DNA of 64,000 bases from Sphingobium soli (GTDB taxonomy: Bacteria; Pseudomonadota; Alphaproteobacteria; Sphingomonadales; Sphingomonadaceae). Shown in pieces: positions 17,610-27,633 of this stretch (positions are counted from its first letter, which is position 1; each line of letters opens with the position of its first letter). The position numbers were made by a program, and so were the translations under genes. The stretch covers positions 339,250 through 403,249 of the forward strand of contig NZ_JAJGNP010000002.1 of NCBI RefSeq assembly GCF_020782245.1, given 5' to 3'. Under the pieces are notes generated by a model. It had not been told where the DNA came from and made no database searches. It worked only from the letters and a program-made list of their open reading frames with translations.

Positions 17610-18257
17610 ATGACCAACCCGACCGACAGCATCGAATTTGCCAGCCTTCTCTGTTCGCGGTTGTGCCACGACCTGCTGAGCCCGGTCGGCGCGCTCAACA
17701 ACGGGCTGGAACTGATGGCGGACGAAACCGATCCGGCGATGCGCGAGCGCTGCCTGGATCTGTTGGGGGACAGCGCGCGGACATCGGCGAACAAGCTGAA
17801 ATTCTTCCGCCTGGCCTTTGGATCGGCCGGCGGCTTTGGCGAGGCGGTTCCGCCGCATGAGGCCAAGGTCGCGATCGAGGGCATGTTTGCCGGGGCTGGC
17901 CGGGTCAAGGTCGGCTGGATGGTCGATGAACAGATGCTCGGCAAGCTGGCGGCCAAGATCCTCCTCAACCTGGCGTTGATCGCGGGCGACGCGCTGGTGC
18001 GCGGTGGGCAGCTCGACATCGGCGCGGAAACGCGGCCCGGCGTCACCGAAATCGTCGTGCGTGCCGAAGGGCCAAAGCTGGTGCTTGACCCCGACCTGCG
18101 CGCCGCATTGGCCGGCACGCTGCCGATCGAAGGGCTTGCGTCCCGCACCGCCGCCGCCTGGATGGTGCGCCAGCTGGTGATGGAAGCTGGCGGCCAGATC
18201 GTGCTTTCGCCCGCCGGCGAGCCGACCCTGCTGTTCGGGGCGGTGATACCGGGCTAA
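17610..18257 (+). CDS. chpT: Histidine phosphotransferase ChpT
   Basis: A 215-residue ChpT-type protein. In the first helical bundle, [23 protein letters not shown] holds the phosphorylatable His20 in the H-D-L context; the C-terminal half is a degenerate ATPase-like domain. In Caulobacter ChpT passes phosphate from the CckA kinase to CtrA and CpdR, controlling the cell cycle. The ATG at 17610 is used since earlier in-frame codons (from 17529) encode a Gly-rich head not seen in the family. Its stop overlaps the stop of the convergent gene by three bases. Confidence 0.9.
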   Translation: MTNPTDSIEFASLLCSRLCHDLLSPVGALNNGLELMADETDPAMRERCLDLLGDSARTSANKLKFFRLAFGSAGGFGEAVPPHEAKVAIEGMFAGAGRVKVGWMVDEQMLGKLAAKILLNLALIAGDALVRGGQLDIGAETRPGVTEIVVRAEGPKLVLDPDLRAALAGTLPIEGLASRTAAAWMVRQLVMEAGGQIVLSPAGEPTLLFGAVIPG

Positions 18258-19303
18258 GCTGCGTCCATTTCCGCCGCGATCGTCGCTATCAGCTCTGCGA
18301 CCGGCATGGATCGCGCCAATGGCGCCCCCTGTCCCGCCCATTGCGCGCCAAAGCCGGTTTCGCCATGGGCCTTGGCCGCCTGGTGCAGCGCCTTGCCCGC
18401 ATCATAGGCGATCGGATAGTCGGGCGGCGCGTTCGCCACCCCTTCGCCCCAATCGACAAAGGCGTTGCGCAAGCAGCGCGCCGGGCGACCGGAAACGGCG
18501 CTGGTCATGACCGTGTCATAGGCGGCCTTGCTAAAGAGCGCCGCACGATAGGCAGCGTCGGCCTGGCTTTCGGGACAGGCTATGAAGGCCGTGCCCATCT
18601 GCGCCGCTGCTGCGCCCAGGTCCAGCGCCGCTCGGACGCCGCGCCCGTCCATGATCCCCCCCGCCGCGATGACCGGAAGGCCGGACCGCGCGACCAGCAA
18701 TCGGGTCAGCGCCAGCGTGCCCAATCGCCCATCAGGCAGCGTGGGGTCGAACATGCCGCGATGCCCGCCGGCCTCATAGCCTTGCGCCACGAGCAGGTCG
18801 ATGCCGGCGCGTCTCGCCGCCTGTGCCTCGGCTACATTCGTGACGCTGGCGGCAAGGAGGCACCCGGCCGACTTCAGCCGGGCAATGCGTCGGTCGTCAG
18901 GCAGGCCGAAATGAAAGCTGACGACCGCCGGCCGGGCCTCGACCAGCATGGCCAGCATCGCGTCATCCTCCGCGAAGCTGCGATAGATTTCGCGAAGCGG
19001 CGAGGGCGGCTTGGCATCGAAGCGGGCGAATAACGGCGCCATGGCTGCGATCCATTGCGCCTCAACATCGGGGCGCGGCTTTGCCGGCTGGTGGGCGAAC
19101 AGGTTGACGTTGAAGGGGCGATCGGTGCGCGCGGCGACAGCGGCGATCATCGCCCGAGCCTGGTCTGCGTCGACCGCGCCCACCGCAATCGAGCCCAATG
19201 CGCCGGCGTTGCTGACCGCGGCGGCCATTTCGGGCGAGGAGACGCCCGCCATCGGCGCTTGGATGACGGGGACGGCGAGGCCGAGCGGTGCGAGCGGGTT
19301 CAT
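18254..19303 (-). CDS. Nitronate monooxygenase (2-nitropropane dioxygenase family)
   Basis: A 349-residue FMN TIM-barrel enzyme. The start [20 protein letters not shown] at 19303 is the typical family N-terminus. Other motifs: [19 protein letters not shown] (with the catalytic His region) and the phosphate-binding [20 protein letters not shown], then AAQMGTAF. Nitronate monooxygenases oxidise alkyl nitronates to carbonyl compounds; the true substrate is unknown. The end overlaps chpT by a few bases; a terminator for the neighbour glnA lies upstream. Confidence 0.88.
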   Translation of the reverse strand: MNPLAPLGLAVPVIQAPMAGVSSPEMAAAVSNAGALGSIAVGAVDADQARAMIAAVAARTDRPFNVNLFAHQPAKPRPDVEAQWIAAMAPLFARFDAKPPSPLREIYRSFAEDDAMLAMLVEARPAVVSFHFGLPDDRRIARLKSAGCLLAASVTNVAEAQAARRAGIDLLVAQGYEAGGHRGMFDPTLPDGRLGTLALTRLLVARSGLPVIAAGGIMDGRGVRAALDLGAAAAQMGTAFIACPESQADAAYRAALFSKAAYDTVMTSAVSGRPARCLRNAFVDWGEGVANAPPDYPIAYDAGKALHQAAKAHGETGFGAQWAGQGAPLARSMPVAELIATIAAEMDAA

Positions 19304-19348
19304 CGCGCCGATGTGAGACGGCCGCCCCGGTTGGACAACCACCCGATC

Positions 19349-19380
19349 GCAAAAAAGCCCGACCGCTCGCGCGGCCGGGC
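19349..19380 (-). terminator. Terminator of glnA
   Basis: On the minus strand GCCCGGCCGC and GCGGTCGGGC flank a 4-base loop (one mismatch) and are followed by six T residues. It lies 24 bases after the glnA stop. Confidence 0.8.
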
Positions 19381-19403
19381 TTCTCTTCACAACGCCTGAA
19401 GGA

Positions 19404-20816
19404 TCAGGCGCTGTAATACATATCGAATTCGACCGGCGAGGGCGCCATTTCCCAGCGATAGACTTCGGGCCATTTCAGTTCGATATAGGCTTCGATCTGA
19501 TCCTTGGTGAAGACGTCGCCCTTGAGCAGGAATTCGTAATCGGCTTCCAGGCTGGTCAGCGCCTCGCGCAGCGATGCGCAGACGGTTGGCACTTGGCTCA
19601 GCTCTTCCGGCGGCAGGTCATAGAGATTCTTGTCCATCGCGGCGCCCGGATGGATTTTGTTCTCAATGCCGTCGAGGCCCGCCATCAGCAGCGCGGCGTA
19701 GCACAGATACGGGTTCGCCATCGCGTCGGGGAAGCGGAACTCCACCCGCTTCGCCTTGGCCCCCGCGCCATAGGGAATGCGGCAGGAGGCCGAACGGTTG
19801 CGCGCCGAATAGGCGAGCAGCACCGGCGCTTCAAAGCCCGGCACCAGCCGCTTGTAGCTGTTGGTGGTCGGGTTGGTGAAAGCATTGAGCGCCTTGGCAT
19901 GCTTGATGACACCGCCGATGAAATAGAGGCAGGTTTCGCTGAGGCCCGCATAGCCGTCGCCCGCGAACAGCGGCTTGCCGCCTTCCCAGATCGACATATG
20001 CGTGTGCATGCCGCTGCCATTGTCCTGCGCGATCGGCTTGGGCATGAAGGTCGCGGTCTTGCCATAGGCCTGCGCCACCATCTGCACGACGTACTTGTAG
20101 ATCTGCATGCGGTCGGCGGTCTGGACCAGCGTACCGAACGTCAGGCCCAGTTCGTGCTGCGCGGCGGCGACTTCATGGTGATGCTTGTCGCAGGGCAGGC
20201 CCATTTCCAGCATGGTGCTGACCATTTCGGCGCGGATGTCGGTGCACGGATCGACCGGCGCGACGGGGAAATAGCCGCCCTTGGCGCGCGGACGGTGGCC
20301 CAGATTGCCGCCCTCATATTCCTTGCCGGTGTTGGTCGGCAATTCGATGTCGTCGATCTTGAAATAGCTCTGCGAGTAATCATTTTCGAAACGCACATCG
20401 TCGAACATGAAGAATTCGGCTTCCGGCCCGACATAGACTGTGTCGCCGAACCCGGCGGATTTGACGAAGGCTTCGGCGCGCTTGGCGGTCGAACGAGGAT
20501 CGCGGCTGTACAACTCACCGGTGTCCGGCTCGACAATGTCGCAGAAGATGATCAGCATGGGCGTCGCGCTGAACGGGTCGACATAGACAGCGTCCAGGTC
20601 GGGCTTGAGGATCATGTCCGATTCGTTGATCGCCTTCCAACCCTCGATCGACGAACCGTCGAACATCAGGCCGTCGGTCAGTTCATCCTCGCCAAGCACG
20701 CTCGACACCATGGTCAGGTGCTGCCACTTGCCCTTGGGATCGGTGAAGCGGACATCGACCCATTCGATCTCCTGTTCCTCGATCATCTTCAGGATGTCTT
20801 TTGGCGTGTTGGCCAT
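19404..20816 (-). CDS. glnA: Glutamine synthetase type I
   Basis: A 470-residue type I enzyme that makes glutamine from glutamate, ammonia and ATP. Seen motifs: FDGSSIEGW (N-terminal domain), [12 protein letters not shown] (metal ligands), [13 protein letters not shown], the ATP-binding [16 protein letters not shown], and near residue 398 NLYDLPPEE, whose Tyr is the adenylylation site, so GlnE-type control is likely. Downstream of glnB on the same strand (87-base gap with a GC-rich inverted repeat that may attenuate transcription), forming the classical glnB-glnA unit. Confidence 0.97.
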   Translation of the reverse strand: MANTPKDILKMIEEQEIEWVDVRFTDPKGKWQHLTMVSSVLGEDELTDGLMFDGSSIEGWKAINESDMILKPDLDAVYVDPFSATPMLIIFCDIVEPDTGELYSRDPRSTAKRAEAFVKSAGFGDTVYVGPEAEFFMFDDVRFENDYSQSYFKIDDIELPTNTGKEYEGGNLGHRPRAKGGYFPVAPVDPCTDIRAEMVSTMLEMGLPCDKHHHEVAAAQHELGLTFGTLVQTADRMQIYKYVVQMVAQAYGKTATFMPKPIAQDNGSGMHTHMSIWEGGKPLFAGDGYAGLSETCLYFIGGVIKHAKALNAFTNPTTNSYKRLVPGFEAPVLLAYSARNRSASCRIPYGAGAKAKRVEFRFPDAMANPYLCYAALLMAGLDGIENKIHPGAAMDKNLYDLPPEELSQVPTVCASLREALTSLEADYEFLLKGDVFTKDQIEAYIELKWPEVYRWEMAPSPVEFDMYYSA

Positions 20817-20903
20817 ATGCGCTTGCCCTTCTTTCAGAAAAACCCCCCCGAAGGGGTTTGTTGATGCCTGGCCGGCCGGCCCGCGCCGGGACCGGCCGCA
20901 ATA

Positions 20904-21372
<469 letters not shown>

Positions 21373-21420
21373 TGGCGAATCGCTAGGACTGCTTTCGGCG
21401 ATGCAGCAATCTTTGTCCAT

Positions 21421-21471
21421 ATTGCCCGCATTCCGGGCAATATCCTGTCGCCCTGCCCAAATAATGGGCAG
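21421..21471. promoter_or_regulatory. Two inverted repeats upstream of glnB (candidate NtrC enhancer sites)
   Basis: ATTGCCCG-N5-CGGGCAAT (21421-21441) and CTGCCCA-N5-TGGGCAG (21453-21471) are perfect inverted repeats of the same pattern, centred 31 bases apart (three helical turns) and about 85 and 117 bases upstream of the predicted glnB start. This is the position of NtrC enhancers, but the sequence is not the classical TGCACC type. They also follow the map stop (21479), so hairpins terminating map are an alternative. Confidence 0.45.
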
Positions 21472-21478
21472 CGGTCCA

Positions 21479-22306
21479 TCAGCTATAGGGCGGACAGTTT
21501 AGGCCGGCCGGGCTTTGCGTGAAAATCTCGCACCCGGTATCGGTGATGCCGATACTATGTTCGAATTGCGCGGAAAGGCTGCGGTCGCGCGTCACCGCGG
21601 TCCAGCCATCATCCAGCATGCGCACATTGGGCTTGCCGATGTTGATCATCGGTTCGATGGTGAAGAACATGCCGGGGCGCAGTTCCGGGCCGGTGCCGGG
21701 GCGGCCGATATGCACCACCTCCGGGCTGTCGTGGAACACCCGGCCCAGGCCATGGCCGCAGAAATCACGCACCACGCCATAGCGGTGCTTTTCGGCAAAG
21801 CGCTGGATCGCATGGCCGATGTCGCCCAGATGATTGCCGGGCTTCGCCTGCTCGATCCCCAGGATCAGGCATTCATAGGTGATCTCGACCAGCCGGCGCG
21901 CCTTGATTGGTGCGTCGCCGGCAATATACATGCGGCTGGTATCGCCATGCCAGCCATCGACCTGCGGCGTGACGTCGATGTTGAGGATGTCGCCGTCCTT
22001 GATCTTTGTATCGCCCGGAATGCCGTGGCAGATGACATTGTTCAGGCTGATGCAGCAGCTATGCGTATAGCCACGATAGCCCAGCGTCGCCGGCACGCCG
22101 CCGCCTTCCAGCGTCATGCGACGGACGATATCATCCAGTTCGCCGGTGGTGACGCCGGGCACGACATGGGGCACCAGCGCATCGAGTATCTCGGCTGCCA
22201 GCCGCCCGGCCTTGCGCATGCCGGCAAAGCCGGATTCGTCATGCAGCTTGATCGCGGTCGATCGGGTCACAGGCGCATCGGCCGTCATCGTCATATAGTC
22301 GGTCAT
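21479..22306 (-). CDS. map: Methionine aminopeptidase type I
   Basis: A 275-residue MAP that removes N-terminal Met. The five metal ligands of the family are in place: DILNIDVTPQVDGWHGDTSR (two Asp), CGHGLGRVFH (His), FTIEPM (Glu) and QFEHSI (Glu). The sequence YTHSCCISLNNVICHGIP contains the substrate-pocket Cys/His residues. An N-terminal extension of about 20 residues precedes the catalytic domain. It is divergent from the CinA-like gene at 22385. Confidence 0.95.
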   Translation of the reverse strand: MTDYMTMTADAPVTRSTAIKLHDESGFAGMRKAGRLAAEILDALVPHVVPGVTTGELDDIVRRMTLEGGGVPATLGYRGYTHSCCISLNNVICHGIPGDTKIKDGDILNIDVTPQVDGWHGDTSRMYIAGDAPIKARRLVEITYECLILGIEQAKPGNHLGDIGHAIQRFAEKHRYGVVRDFCGHGLGRVFHDSPEVVHIGRPGTGPELRPGMFFTIEPMINIGKPNVRMLDDGWTAVTRDRSLSAQFEHSIGITDTGCEIFTQSPAGLNCPPYS

Positions 22307-22384
22307 GGGAGGATTATAGGCGCTCGAACGCCATAATGCGAGGGGCGTCTAGGCAGGGCGCGCGGGCACGGCTATGACCGCGCC

Positions 22385-23146
22385 ATGCCTGATCCCAACC
22401 GCACCTGGACCGCCGCCCTGATCGTCATCGGCGATGAAATTTTGTCGGGGCGTACGCAGGACAGGAATGTGGCGCAGATCGCCACATGGCTCAATGTTCA
22501 GGGCATCAGGCTGGCCGAGGTGCGCGTCGTCGCCGACGATCAGCCCGCCATTGTCGAAGCGGTCAACATCCTGCGCGCGCGCAATGACTATCTGTTCACC
22601 ACCGGGGGCATCGGCCCCACGCATGACGACATCACTGTCGATGCCATCGCGGCGGCGTTGGGCGTCGGTGTCGTCATTCATCCCAAGGCGCGCGCGGTGC
22701 TCGAACTTTATTATGAAACGCGCGGTGGCCTCACCGACGCGCGGCTGCGCATGGCGCGCGTGCCCGATGGGGCGAGCCTGATCGAAAACCGCATGTCGGG
22801 CGCGCCGGGCATCCGCCACGGCAATATCTTCATCATGGCCGGCGTGCCATCGATCACCGCCGGCATGCTCGAAGCGCTGACGGGCACGCTGGAGGGAGGC
22901 AGCCCGCTGCTGGCGACGACGATCGGCTGCTGGGTCGCCGAAAGCGAAGTCGCCGACCTGCTGGGCAAGACCGAACGGGCGCATGAGGGGTGCCAGATCG
23001 GCAGCTATCCCTTTTTCCGCGAAGGCCGGACCGGCGCGAATTTCGTGGTGCGCTCGACCGATCAGGCGCGACTGGACGCTTGCGTATCCGCCCTGAGCGA
23101 CGCGCTGGAGCAGGGCGGCTGGCCGGTGCACCCCGGCGGCATATAG
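22385..23146 (+). CDS. CinA-like molybdopterin-binding domain protein
   Basis: A 253-residue protein with the MoCF/CinA N-terminal domain: AALIVIGDEILSGRTQDRN (residues 10-28) and FTTGGIGPTHDDITVDAIA (70-88) are the classic motifs. It lacks the C-terminal nicotinamide-nucleotide amidase domain of full CinA (about 410-430 residues), so it belongs to the short class of competence/damage-inducible-like proteins of unknown role. It converges with trmJ, only seven bases between the stop codons. Confidence 0.85.
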   Translation: MPDPNRTWTAALIVIGDEILSGRTQDRNVAQIATWLNVQGIRLAEVRVVADDQPAIVEAVNILRARNDYLFTTGGIGPTHDDITVDAIAAALGVGVVIHPKARAVLELYYETRGGLTDARLRMARVPDGASLIENRMSGAPGIRHGNIFIMAGVPSITAGMLEALTGTLEGGSPLLATTIGCWVAESEVADLLGKTERAHEGCQIGSYPFFREGRTGANFVVRSTDQARLDACVSALSDALEQGGWPVHPGGI

Positions 23147-23153
23147 GGGCGGG

Positions 23154-24248
23154 TCAGCGCGCGCGCGGTTTGCCAAGCGCGGACAGGACACCGCGCAATG
23201 TCCGCACTTCCAGATGATTCCAGCCCGGCTTGGTCAGCAGGTTGCGCAGCGTCCGCTTGGTCGCGGGCGCGCGATCGGGCGGGAAGAAATAGCCGGCATG
23301 TTCCAGCAGCGTCTCGAACTGGCCAATCATCCCTTCCAGCTCGTCCTGCGCCGCGGGTTCGCCCAGGTCCGTGACGGTGGGCTGCGTCAGTGCGGCCTGC
23401 TTCGACCATTCATAGGCGCACAGGATCACCGCCTGCGCCAGGTTCAACGATCCGAATTCCGGGTTGATCGGCACGGTCAGAATCTTGCGCGCGAGCGCGA
23501 CATCGTCGGTTTCCAGGCCCGATCGTTCGGGACCGAACACATAGGCGCTGCGACCCGTCGCACCATGGATTTCGCGCGCCGCTTCGTCCGGCGTGACCAC
23601 GGGCTTGGTGACGCCGCGCTTGCGCACGGTGGTCGCATAGACATGGGCGCAATCCGCGACCGCATCGGCCAGCGTCTCATAGACCTGCGCGCCGTCCAGC
23701 ACGACGTCCGCGCCCGCCGCCGCCGGCCCGGCATCAGGATTGGGCCAGCCATCGCGCGGGCTCACCAGCCGCATTTCGGTCAACCCGAAATTCAGCATGG
23801 CCCGCGCCGCCTTGCCGATATTCTCACCTAATTGCGGGCGGACGAGGACGATTATGGGAGTTGGCGTGGGCATGTTGTTCTCCACAGGCTCGAACCGAAC
23901 GGAGGAAATGGGGTGCGCAGCTATCCCATCCGTTCGGTTCGAGCCAGGGTCGAGCGAAGCCGAGACCCGTGGTCGAGAACGGGCCGCCTCGGACACAGCG
24001 TTCCAGTCTCCCCGGATCAATGCTTCCTTTTTCTTTGGCGACCAATCTTTTACCTGACGCTCTCGTTCCAGAGCGTCGATCCGATCCGTGAAATTCTCGC
24101 TGAAGACAAGCGTTACCGGACGCCGGTCATGTGTATATCCGGGCAGTTCCCCGGCCTGATGCTGAGCGATGCGCCGCTCCAGATCATCGGTGTGGCCTGT
24201 GTAATAACTGCCGTCGGCACAGCGAAGGATATAGACCCAGAAACTCAT
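23154..24248 (-). CDS. trmJ: GIY-YIG nuclease domain joined in frame to TrmJ-type tRNA/rRNA methyltransferase
   Basis: One 364-codon frame that contains two proteins. Residues 1-90 are a GIY-YIG domain of the UPF0213/YhbQ kind (FWVYILRCADGSYYTGHTDDLERRI, with VYI and YTG as the motif and Arg after). Residues 90-125 are encoded by a REP-like repeat. From M126 (start 23873) comes a SpoU/TrmJ methyltransferase: IIVLVRPQLGENIGKAARAM, YVFGPERSGLETDD and LNLAQAVILCAYEW, the SAM-binding knot motifs. TrmJ makes 2'-O-methyl at tRNA position 32. TrmJ very likely starts at 23873 and the upstream part is an insertion between nrdR and trmJ, but no stop codon separates them, so a fusion is possible. Confidence 0.85.
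   Translation of the reverse strand: MSFWVYILRCADGSYYTGHTDDLERRIAQHQAGELPGYTHDRRPVTLVFSENFTDRIDALERERQVKDWSPKKKEALIRGDWNAVSEAARSRPRVSASLDPGSNRTDGIAAHPISSVRFEPVENNMPTPTPIIVLVRPQLGENIGKAARAMLNFGLTEMRLVSPRDGWPNPDAGPAAAGADVVLDGAQVYETLADAVADCAHVYATTVRKRGVTKPVVTPDEAAREIHGATGRSAYVFGPERSGLETDDVALARKILTVPINPEFGSLNLAQAVILCAYEWSKQAALTQPTVTDLGEPAAQDELEGMIGQFETLLEHAGYFFPPDRAPATKRTLRNLLTKPGWNHLEVRTLRGVLSALGKPRAR
23871..23873 (-). other. Likely native start codon of trmJ
   Basis: ATG at 23873 opens MPTPTPIIVLVRPQ, the normal TrmJ N-terminus (about 239 residues to the stop at 23154). Everything upstream is REP sequence and GIY-YIG domain. No strong ribosome-binding site is seen, as REP DNA replaces the native leader. 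Confidence 0.6.
23877..23945. repeat. REP-like palindrome within the trmJ leader
   Basis: GGCTCGAACCGAACGG (23887-23902) and CCGTTCGGTTCGAGCC (23930-23945) are perfect 16-base inverted arms. The first arm with its flank (23877-23913) recurs in the same orientation at 24296-24332 with 34 of 37 bases identical. A related stretch continues to about 23980 (TCGAGCGAAGC, GGTCGAGAACGG). Confidence 0.8.
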
Positions 24249-24295
24249 GATGCGGCTTGGATGGTCTTTGTGATTTGAGAGGAAGTGCTATAAAA

Positions 24296-24332
24296 GTTCT
24301 CGACGGGCTCGAACCGAACGGAGGGAATGGGG
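24296..24332. repeat. REP-like half element, direct copy of 23877-23913
   Basis: Direct repeat (34 of 37 identical) of the REP arm at 23877-23913. The two copies bracket the GIY-YIG coding region. Located between nrdR and the GIY-YIG start. Confidence 0.8.
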
Positions 24333-24347
24333 AAAGGGACCAAAAGC

Positions 24348-24809
24348 TCACTCACGCCCCACCTCCTTCACCGTCCCTGCAAACTCCTCGAAATCCTTGG
24401 CGTCGGTGAAGTCCTTGTAGACGCTGGCGAAGCGGATATAGGCGACGCTGTCGAGGCGTTTCAGCCCTTCCATCACCATTTCGCCGATCGCGCGCGCGGG
24501 GACTTCGCCGTCGCCGCTGGTTTCAAGCTGGCGCTGGATGCCGGAAATGAGCTTCTCCAGCCGGCTGGGGTCGATCGGCCGCTTGCGGCAGGCGATGCCG
24601 ACCGACCGGGCCAGCTTGTCCCGGTCGAACGCTTCCTTGCGGCCCTCGCTCTTCACCACCCAGATGTCACGCAACTGGATGCGCTCGAAGGTGGTGAAGC
24701 GTGCGCCGCACGCCTCGCACTGGCGGCGACGGCGGATGGCGGCGCCATCCTCCGTCGGCCGGCTGTCCTTCACCTGGCTGTCTTCATGGGCACAGAAGGG
24801 GCAGCGCAA
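24348..24809 (-). CDS. nrdR: Ribonucleotide reductase regulator NrdR
   Basis: A 153-residue repressor. The N-terminal zinc ribbon has [17 protein letters not shown] with CxxC, and [13 protein letters not shown] with the second CxxC. The ATP-cone domain follows ([20 protein letters not shown]). NrdR binds dATP/ATP and represses nrd operons through NrdR boxes. It sits 6 bases after glyA, as in many alphaproteobacteria (rpiB-glyA-nrdR order). Confidence 0.95.
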   Translation of the reverse strand: MRCPFCAHEDSQVKDSRPTEDGAAIRRRRQCEACGARFTTFERIQLRDIWVVKSEGRKEAFDRDKLARSVGIACRKRPIDPSRLEKLISGIQRQLETSGDGEVPARAIGEMVMEGLKRLDSVAYIRFASVYKDFTDAKDFEEFAGTVKEVGRE

Positions 24810-24815
24810 GCGGGC

Positions 24816-26135
24816 TTATCCTTCGTAGATGGGGAAGCGCGCGCACAGCGCCGCAACGCGCTCGCGGACATTGGCCTCGACGCTCGCGTCGCCTTCTTCG
24901 CCATGATCGCGCAGCCCCTCCAGCACGTCGGCGATCATGTCGCCAATCGCCTCGAACTCCGCCACGCCGAAACCGCGCGTCGTGCCGGCGGGTGAACCCA
25001 CGCGGATGCCGCTGGTCTTGGTCGGCGGCAGCGGGTCGCCCGGCACGCCATTCTTGTTGCAGGTGATGAAGCTGCGCTCCAGCGCCTCGTCCGCGTCCTT
25101 GCCCGAAATGCCGTAGGGGCGCAGGTCGATGAGCGCCAGATGCGTGTCGGTGCCGCCGGAAATAACCGCCAGCCCGCGCTGCTCCAGCTTCGTCGCCAGC
25201 GCCCGGGCGTTGGTGACGATCTGCTGCGCATAGGTCTTGAATTCGGGGCGCAGCGCTTCGCCGAACGCCACCGCCTTGGCGGCGATGACATGCATCAGCG
25301 GGCCGCCCTGAAGGCCGGGGAAGATGGCCGAATTGATCTTCTTGGCGATCGCCTCGTCATCGGTCAGGATCATGCCGCCACGCGGGCCGCGCAGCGTCTT
25401 GTGCGTAGTCGTCGTCACGACATGGGCATGGCCGAAGGGCGACGGGTGCGCGCCGCCGGCGACCAGGCCTGCGAAATGCGCCATATCGACCATGAACAGC
25501 GCGCCGACCTTGTCCGCGATGGCGCGGAAGCGGGCGAAGTCGATCTGGCGCGGATAGGCGCTGCCGCCCGCGATGATCAGCTTTGGCTGGCATTCGATCG
25601 CCTGCCGCTCGACATCGTCATAGTCGATGAGGTGGGTGTCCTCGCGCACGCCATATTGCACGGCGTTGAACCATTTGCCCGACATGCTGGGTTTGGACCC
25701 GTGGGTCAGGTGGCCGCCCGCGTCCAGGCTAAGGCCCATGATCGTCTCGCCTGGCTTCACCAGCGCCAGCATGACGCCGCCATTGGCCTGCGCGCCCGAA
25801 TGCGGCTGGACGTTGACGAAGTTGCAGCCAAACAGCTCTTTCGCGCGGTCGATGGCGAGCTGTTCCACCACGTCGGATGGGGCACAGCCCTGATAATAGC
25901 GCTTGCCCGGATAGCCTTCGGCATATTTGTTGGTGAAGACCGATCCCTGCGCTTCCAGCACCGCTTTCGACACGATGTTTTCGGACGCGATCAGCTCAAT
26001 CTGGGTCTGCTCGCGCTTCAATTCCTGTTGCACGCCGCCGAACACGGCGGGATCGGCGTCCGCCAGGCTGCGGGTAAAATAGCCTTCCGAACGAATGTCC
26101 GACAGGGCGGGGGGGGAGAGGGTGTCGGTGCTCAT
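24816..26135 (-). CDS. glyA: Serine hydroxymethyltransferase
   Basis: A 439-residue PLP enzyme that interconverts serine and glycine, charging tetrahydrofolate with a one-carbon unit. Motifs: [20 protein letters not shown], the [13 protein letters not shown] motif with the PLP lysine, and [20 protein letters not shown]. Length and motif order are normal. Part of the rpiB-glyA-nrdR string; rpiB ends 13 bases upstream. Confidence 0.97.
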   Translation of the reverse strand: MSTDTLSPPALSDIRSEGYFTRSLADADPAVFGGVQQELKREQTQIELIASENIVSKAVLEAQGSVFTNKYAEGYPGKRYYQGCAPSDVVEQLAIDRAKELFGCNFVNVQPHSGAQANGGVMLALVKPGETIMGLSLDAGGHLTHGSKPSMSGKWFNAVQYGVREDTHLIDYDDVERQAIECQPKLIIAGGSAYPRQIDFARFRAIADKVGALFMVDMAHFAGLVAGGAHPSPFGHAHVVTTTTHKTLRGPRGGMILTDDEAIAKKINSAIFPGLQGGPLMHVIAAKAVAFGEALRPEFKTYAQQIVTNARALATKLEQRGLAVISGGTDTHLALIDLRPYGISGKDADEALERSFITCNKNGVPGDPLPPTKTSGIRVGSPAGTTRGFGVAEFEAIGDMIADVLEGLRDHGEEGDASVEANVRERVAALCARFPIYEG

Positions 26136-26147
26136 CGCAGGATCCTT

Positions 26148-26585
26148 TCAGAGCGCAGGCTGGGAGAGTTTGTCCACGCGGCCGGCATGACGTCCGCCGC
26201 CAAATTCGGTGGTCAGGAATGCGGTTACGCAGGCCTTGGCCATGTCCACGCCGGTCAGGCGCGCGCCCATGGCCAGGACGTTGGCGTCATTATGCTCACG
26301 TGAAAGGGCGGCCGACAGCGGCTCGCCGACCAGCGCGCACCGGCAGGCAGGGTTGCGATTGACCGCGATCGAGATGCCGATGCCCGATCCGCACAGCGCG
26401 ATGCCGCGATCGGCCGCGCCCGATGCGACCGCTGTCGCGAGCTTGTAACCATAATCGGGATAATCCACCCGGTCGGCGGTCGCCGGCCCCAGGTCCTCGA
26501 CCAGATGACCTTCCGCGCGCAGCCACTGCGCCAGTTCCGCCTTCAATTCGACGGCGGCATGATCGGAAGCAATGGCGATTTTCAT
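26148..26585 (-). CDS. rpiB: Ribose-5-phosphate isomerase B
   Basis: A 145-residue RpiB that interconverts ribose-5-P and ribulose-5-P. MKIAIASDHAAVELKAEL begins at 26585 (an in-frame upstream extension to 26660 is ignored). The active-site motif ALCGSGIGISIAVNR and the later NDANVLAMGARLTG are typical. First gene of the rpiB-glyA-nrdR unit. Confidence 0.94.
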   Translation of the reverse strand: MKIAIASDHAAVELKAELAQWLRAEGHLVEDLGPATADRVDYPDYGYKLATAVASGAADRGIALCGSGIGISIAVNRNPACRCALVGEPLSAALSREHNDANVLAMGARLTGVDMAKACVTAFLTTEFGGGRHAGRVDKLSQPAL

Positions 26586-26690
26586 GGGCTGCAACGGTCC
26601 TTCACCTGCGGGTGATTCGGGTCTGCGCGCCTCATAGGAGGACAAGGCGGCAATTGCCACAGTCCAGCTTGCCGCTTATGGCATCGCCCC

Positions 26691-26882
26691 ATGGCCGGCA
26701 CCCTTCTTTCCATCCTGATGCTTGCGGGCGTGTTGCTGACGGGCGGCGGCATTTACGCCATCGCGCGCAGGGGCGATCGCAAACGCGGCGCGCTGATGAT
26801 CATCGCAGGCCTTGTCATGTTCGCCAATGTCGCGATCACGGCGCTGCCGGGTCCGGACGCGCGTCTGCTGGAAACGCGCTGA
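26691..26882 (+). CDS. Small two-helix membrane protein (unknown)
   Basis: A 63-residue protein: one hydrophobic helix (about residues 3-24), a short basic loop (ARRGDRKRG) and a second helix (about 34-52). No family recognised; such small proteins are common and conserved in sphingomonads. It lies alone between rpiB (divergent) and the LytTR regulator (convergent, 3 bases apart). Function unknown. Confidence 0.55.
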   Translation: MAGTLLSILMLAGVLLTGGGIYAIARRGDRKRGALMIIAGLVMFANVAITALPGPDARLLETR

Positions 26883-26885
26883 GGC

Positions 26886-27626
26886 TCAGCGTCCCGTCAT
26901 CGCCCGTGCATTGGCCAGGAAGGTGCGGCCGATCCTTATCTCGCCTCCGTCCGCCAGCGCCGCGAACCACACGCCGCTGCCGTCATGGCGCAGCCGCGCG
27001 ATATGGTCGCGCCGCACGATATGCGACCGGTGCAGGCGGACGAACTGCTGCGGGTCCAGCCTTTCCTCCAGCGAACTGATCGTCTGGTGCAGCAAATAGC
27101 TGTGCTGCCCGACATGCAGGCGCATATAATCGCGCTCCGCCTCGATCCGGTCGATCTGGTCGGTGGCGAGGCGGATCAGTTCGGACCGGTGAGGCACCCA
27201 GAATTCCTCCGCCCATTCCGGTTGCGGCTCGGCAGCGGCCTCGCCTTCGGGCAAGCGGTTGCGCAGCGCCGCCTCCACCCGGTCGATGGCGCGCGACAAA
27301 CGGTCATGCGCAACGGGTTTCAGCATATAATCGACCGCCGCCAGATCGAACGCCTCGACCGCGAAACCTTCGAACGCGGTCACGAAAATGACCGCGGGGC
27401 GCATGCCCATACGTCCGACCGCGCGTGCGACGCCGATGCCGTCCAACAACGGCATGGCGATGTCCAGCATGACGAGGTCGGGCTTCAACACCTCGATCAA
27501 GCGCAGCGCCGCCTCGCCATCGCTGGCGGTGCCGACCAGGGCGATGCGCGGTTCGCGCGCGCACAGCATCTGCAACCGCTCGATCGCCAGCGGTTCGTCA
27601 TCGACGATCATCGTGCGGATGGACAT
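26886..27626 (-). CDS. LytTR-type response regulator
   Basis: A 246-residue response regulator. The receiver has TMIVDDEPLAIERLQ with the acidic pair and LVMLDIAMPLLDG with the phosphorylatable Asp near residue 55; Lys is in MLKPVAHDRL. The C-terminal LytTR DNA-binding domain contains DRIEAERDYMRLHVGQHSYLL and FVRLHRSHIVRRDHI. Its partner is the LytS-like kinase encoded directly upstream at 27634-28743 (7 bases). Target genes unknown. Confidence 0.92.
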   Translation of the reverse strand: MSIRTMIVDDEPLAIERLQMLCAREPRIALVGTASDGEAALRLIEVLKPDLVMLDIAMPLLDGIGVARAVGRMGMRPAVIFVTAFEGFAVEAFDLAAVDYMLKPVAHDRLSRAIDRVEAALRNRLPEGEAAAEPQPEWAEEFWVPHRSELIRLATDQIDRIEAERDYMRLHVGQHSYLLHQTISSLEERLDPQQFVRLHRSHIVRRDHIARLRHDGSGVWFAALADGGEIRIGRTFLANARAMTGR

Positions 27627-27633
27627 GATGCGT

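Noticed and set aside
19593..20864. Long plus-strand frame opposite glnA
   Set aside because: Antisense shadow of glnA; composition (Arg, His, Ala) is that of a reverse reading and no domain is seen.
23832..24278. Plus-strand frame of 148 codons across the REP repeats
   Set aside because: Antisense to the GIY-YIG domain and encoded largely by the repeat itself; reads like repeat-derived peptide.
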